Source: Frigoribacterium endophyticum
Lineage (GTDB): Bacteria > Actinomycetota > Actinomycetes > Actinomycetales > Microbacteriaceae
Direction of reading: 5' to 3'
Length of the DNA stretch: 64,000 nt
Assembly: GCF_011759585.1 (NCBI RefSeq)
Contig: NZ_JAAOYV010000001.1
Span: 124,001 to 188,000, forward strand
Below the pieces are notes generated by a model. That model ran no database searches, had not been told where the DNA came from, and saw only the letters and a program-made list of their open reading frames with translations. Of this stretch, positions 60,944 to 64,000 are shown piece after piece. Made by a program: the position numbers and the translations under genes. Position 1 is the first letter of the stretch, and each line of letters starts with the position of its first letter.

Positions 60944-61710
60944 CCGACCTCCACGAAGCGACGGACCCGACCCCCCGGCCGGCTGCGGCCGGCGACACCA
61001 CCACCATCGCCCCCGGAGGCACGCCGCCCATGTACACGCTCATCGCCGTCACCAAGACCTACCAGCAGAAGAAGCGCACGGTGACGGCCCTCGCCGGCGT
61101 CGACCTCGTCATCCCCGCAGGGCAGATGGTCGCGATCCAGGGGCCCACCGGCGGAGGCAAGTCCACCCTGCTCCAGATGCTCGGCGCGCTCGACCGGCCC
61201 ACGAGCGGCACGGTCCGACTCGGTGACTCCGAGCTCTCGGCGGCTGGCGACCACGCCCTGGCGGCGGCACGGGCCCGCGAGATCGGCTTCGTCTTCCAGG
61301 GCTTCAACCTCATCCCGACCCTGACGGCCGCGGAGAACGTCGAGACGGCCTTCGCGGACGGCTCGACGCCCCGGGCGGAGCGCCGGGAGAAGGCGAGGGC
61401 GGCGCTGGCGTCCGTGGGGCTCGCCGAACGAGCCGACCACCTGCCGAGCGAGCTCTCGGGCGGGCAGCAGCAGCGGGTGGCCATCGCGAGGGCCCTCGTC
61501 AAGGAACCGAGCGTGCTGCTCGCGGACGAGCCGACGGGCTCGCTGGACGAGGCCACCCGCGACGAGATCATGGACCTGCTCGAGGGCGTCTGGCGTGACC
61601 GCGGGCTCACGGTGGTCATCGTCACGCACGACTCGGCCGTGGCCCGGCGCGCACAACGCCGCCTTCGCATCGCGGGCGGAGAGCTCACGGAGCTGGGGCC
61701 GGCTGCCTGA
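60940..61710 (+). CDS. LolD/MacB-type ABC ATPase
   Basis: 256 residues. Walker A GPTGGGKST, Q-loop FVFQGFNLIPTLTAAENVE, signature LSGGQQQRVAIARAL, Walker B VLLADEPTGSLD, H-loop VTHD. It powers the upstream FtsX-like permease. The start is GTG 60940; an internal ATG (31 codons on) is possible. Confidence 0.92.
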   Translation: MTDLHEATDPTPRPAAAGDTTTIAPGGTPPMYTLIAVTKTYQQKKRTVTALAGVDLVIPAGQMVAIQGPTGGGKSTLLQMLGALDRPTSGTVRLGDSELSAAGDHALAAARAREIGFVFQGFNLIPTLTAAENVETAFADGSTPRAERREKARAALASVGLAERADHLPSELSGGQQQRVAIARALVKEPSVLLADEPTGSLDEATRDEIMDLLEGVWRDRGLTVVIVTHDSAVARRAQRRLRIAGGELTELGPAA

Positions 61711-61848
61711 CCTCACACCGTGGCCGACGGTCAGATGAACGGGTGGCAGGTCGATCACGGAGCGGGCTCACCTCGATGATCGCAGCTCAGGCCCGGGGGC
61801 GGTCGAGGGAGGCTGAGAGGTGCACCCCCGTGGAGCGTCCTCGCGGCG

Positions 61849-63159
61849 TCAATGGAACGGGCAGCGGGACGGCGCTCCGGCGGCTCGGATCCGCCCGCCG
61901 GACGACGGCTTCGTCGGCAGCCGCCGGCGGTCGACCGCGAGCCCCTCGTCGAGGATCGTCAGACGGGGGTCGCTGAGGGCCGTGACCGCGGCGGCGAGGC
62001 CCGCGATCGCGAGCTTCTCGCCGGGGCACCGGTGGCCGGCGGCCGGGTCTCCGCCACCGTGCGGGACGAACGTCGTGATCGCCTCGTAGTCGTCGACACC
62101 GGCGAAGCGCTCCGGATCGAACTCGGAGGCGCGGTCCCAGGACGCGTCGTCGGTGTCGGTGCCGAGGATGTCGAGCAGCACCCGCCCCCCGGCCGGCAGT
62201 CGCTGCCCGTCGAGCTCCACGTCGTCCCGCGCCCAGCCCGGCAGCATCGGCACGAACGGGGCGGTCCTCCGGACTTCCTGCGCGAAGGCGACGGCGAGCG
62301 GCCCGCCGGTCAGGGTCCTGCGCTCCGCGCCCTCCGCGGCGATCCGCCCCCGCCACTCGGGGCGGTCGTGCAGTTCCCCCGCCGCGAAGGCGACGAAGCG
62401 GGCCACGGCGATCATCGGGCGGATGCTGTTCTGCAGCTCGATCCCCGCCAGCTTCGCGGGCAGCAGCGCACCCTCTGGGTCCCGGTGCCAGGCCCACTCG
62501 TGCAGAGCCGTCCCCGCGTCGGGCTCGAGAGCGCCGGCTCGGACAGCCTCCACGAGGCGGCGAGCGTGACGGTCCGACCACGCGCGGTTCACAGCCGCGA
62601 GCAGGTACTCGGGGGAGTACGGCACGCCGAAGCCGTCGACGATCTGTGCGAGGCGCGCGGACCATCGGGTCCGTGCCGCCGCCGTCCCGGGCAGGCCCGC
62701 CCACGCCATGCTCGCTCGCCCGAACGCTCCGACGGCCGCGTCGTAGGCGGAGCGTCGACCGCCGGCCAGCCAGCCGTCGACCTCACGGCGCCACTCGCGA
62801 TCGAACAGCGGCGTCAGCCGCGCGACCTGCTCGTCGTCGTAGGCGACGTCGAGGAAGGTCGCCTTCCGGTGCCGGTGCTCCGCCTCGTCGAGGCTGTGGA
62901 CCGACCCCCGGCCGAACAGCGTCTGCTGGACGACCGCGGGCATGGCTCCGTGCCGTGCGATCCGCTGCTCGTCGTAGAACAGCTCGACGGCCTCGGCGCC
63001 GCGCACGAGCAACGCTGGCCGCCCGAGGAGCCGGAGAGGCACGGCACGCGCACCCGAGCGGGTGCGGCCCCACAGTCGGGCACCGAAGCCGTAGCCCCGG
63101 GTGAGCACGGAGAGGGAGTCGTCACGCAGCGGATTCGTCGTGGCAGTCGAGTCGGACAT
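61849..63159 (-). CDS. CYP152 fatty-acid P450 peroxygenase
   Basis: 436 residues. Heme ligand Cys378 in GHRCPGEKLAIAG, preceded by FVPHGGGDPAAG, the CYP152 signature. Arg247-Pro248 (QNSIRPMIAVARF) replaces the acid-alcohol pair and binds the fatty-acid carboxylate. Phe82 and His88 (LFGRGSVHSLD) match the positions of OleT Phe79/His85. It uses H2O2 to hydroxylate or decarboxylate fatty acids. Single gene; no redox partner needed. Confidence 0.92.
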   Translation of the reverse strand: MSDSTATTNPLRDDSLSVLTRGYGFGARLWGRTRSGARAVPLRLLGRPALLVRGAEAVELFYDEQRIARHGAMPAVVQQTLFGRGSVHSLDEAEHRHRKATFLDVAYDDEQVARLTPLFDREWRREVDGWLAGGRRSAYDAAVGAFGRASMAWAGLPGTAAARTRWSARLAQIVDGFGVPYSPEYLLAAVNRAWSDRHARRLVEAVRAGALEPDAGTALHEWAWHRDPEGALLPAKLAGIELQNSIRPMIAVARFVAFAAGELHDRPEWRGRIAAEGAERRTLTGGPLAVAFAQEVRRTAPFVPMLPGWARDDVELDGQRLPAGGRVLLDILGTDTDDASWDRASEFDPERFAGVDDYEAITTFVPHGGGDPAAGHRCPGEKLAIAGLAAAVTALSDPRLTILDEGLAVDRRRLPTKPSSGGRIRAAGAPSRCPFH

Positions 63160-63186
63160 GCGGCCATCGTGCCCCCACTCGTGGAT

Positions 63187-63963
63187 TCAGGACCGGCGAG
63201 GCGGCAGCGTGAGGATCTCGGCGCCGTCGTCGGTGACGAGCACCGTGTGCTCGCTGTGCGCCGTGGCGCACCCCGTGGCGCTGCGCAGCGTCCAGCCGTC
63301 GGGGTCGGTGACGAGCTGGTCGGTGTCTAACATCACCCACGGTTCGAGGGCGAGCAGCAGGCCTGGTCGGAGGCGGTAGCCGCGACCGGGGCGGCCGTCG
63401 TTGGCGACGTGCGGATCCTGGTGCATCGTCGATCCGATGCCGTGCCCGCCGAACTCGAGGTTGACGGCGTAGCCGGCGTCGGTCAGGACGGTGCCGATCG
63501 CGTGGGAGAGGTCGCCCACCCGGGCACCGGGGCGGACGGCCGCGATGCCGGCGGCGAGTGCCCGCTCGGTCGCCTCGATCAGCGCGGTGGCCTCGGGTGC
63601 GGCCTGGCCGACGACGAAGCTCACCGCGGAGTCGGCGGCGACGCCGTCGAGGGAGACCGCGAGGTCGAGGGTCACCAGGTCGCCGTCGACGAGCCGCTGC
63701 GCCCGGGGCTTGCCGTGCAGCACCGCGTCGCCGACGGAGGTGCAGAGGTGGTGCCCGAACGGGCCGCTGCCGAACGAGGGGGCGTAGTCGACGTAGCAGG
63801 AGTCGGCGCCGGCTCGGTCGATGAGCTCGCGAGCCCAGGCGTCGAGCTCGAGGAGGTCGGTGCCCACCTCGGCCCGGGAGCGGAGGGTGTCGAGGATGCT
63901 GCCGACCAGGGCCCCGCTCCGACGGGCTCGGTCGATCTCGGCCGGGGCGAGGATCTCGATCAC
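63187..63963 (-). CDS. map: Type I methionine aminopeptidase
   Basis: 258 residues. Metal ligands in order: Asp in TLDLAVSLDG, Asp in VAADSAVSF, His in GGHGIGSTMHQDP, Glu in LALEPWVML, Glu in AHSEHTVLV. Removes the N-terminal Met. Actinobacteria often carry two map genes; this may be the accessory one, since no secY/adk neighbours are seen. GTG 63963. Confidence 0.92.
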   Translation of the reverse strand: MIEILAPAEIDRARRSGALVGSILDTLRSRAEVGTDLLELDAWARELIDRAGADSCYVDYAPSFGSGPFGHHLCTSVGDAVLHGKPRAQRLVDGDLVTLDLAVSLDGVAADSAVSFVVGQAAPEATALIEATERALAAGIAAVRPGARVGDLSHAIGTVLTDAGYAVNLEFGGHGIGSTMHQDPHVANDGRPGRGYRLRPGLLLALEPWVMLDTDQLVTDPDGWTLRSATGCATAHSEHTVLVTDDGAEILTLPPRRS

Positions 63964-64000
63964 GGAGGCTCCCAGGGGTCAGGCCGTCGAGGTGCGAAGG

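Overview
The window is very GC-rich DNA (roughly 70 % or more) with GTG starts, tight ATGA/GTGA gene overlaps and typical actinobacterial families: ECF sigma/anti-sigma pairs, RNase J without a nearby RNase E, PPK2, a CGNR-type regulator and class F sortase. The small DUF7882-type proteins, often mislabelled 'ATP-dependent DNA ligase', point to Microbacteriaceae. I cannot fix the genus from sequence reading alone. No rRNA, tRNA or CRISPR array was seen.

Layout. 0-6.6 kb: an ice-binding-like surface protein, a Vms1/baeRF-type ribosome-rescue gene set, an MFS exporter, a VOC protein and a DUF7882 gene pair. 6.8-11.7 kb: kdpFABC with an extra micro-ORF and phased direct repeats upstream. 11.8-24.6 kb: YceI, an ECF sigma/anti-sigma pair, hsp20 under a textbook HAIR element, PPK2, CGNR regulator/EamA transporter, SDR/TetR, an alkaline phosphatase with PhoP-like boxes and a second DUF7882 gene. 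24.7-33.7 kb: RNase J, an HTH regulator divergent from an unusual hydrolase-dehydrogenase fusion plus GMC oxidoreductase, a zinc-ribbon endonuclease and a HAD phosphatase. 33.8-48.9 kb: PadR, a candidate structured RNA, a two-component system, three exactly 55-bp-spaced palindromes, a glycosyltransferase group including a HEAT-repeat/GT4 fusion, a serine hydrolase, a second sigma/anti-sigma pair, a CHRD protein with its class F sortase, a pyruvyl transferase and an SDR.

49.0-59.3 kb is the accessory region. Immediately after a SigK-like gene that has no anti-sigma partner comes a serine recombinase. About 9.6 kb of unrelated small gene modules follow, in mixed orientation and with lower GC: a lipoprotein, a GntR-ABC operon, two GNATs, unknown proteins, an SRPBCC protein and a MarR/quinone-reductase/SnoaL set. 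A short repeat, best form GCCCGATAGCCGATCGTT, lies at almost every boundary between modules and never inside one. In two genes it supplies the stop codon. This looks like a cassette array that is not a classical integron, since neither IntI nor attC was seen. It is my main candidate for an undescribed system.

59.4-64 kb returns to core-like content: a MacB/LolD-type ABC transporter, a CYP152 fatty-acid P450 with OleT-like residues and a type I methionine aminopeptidase.
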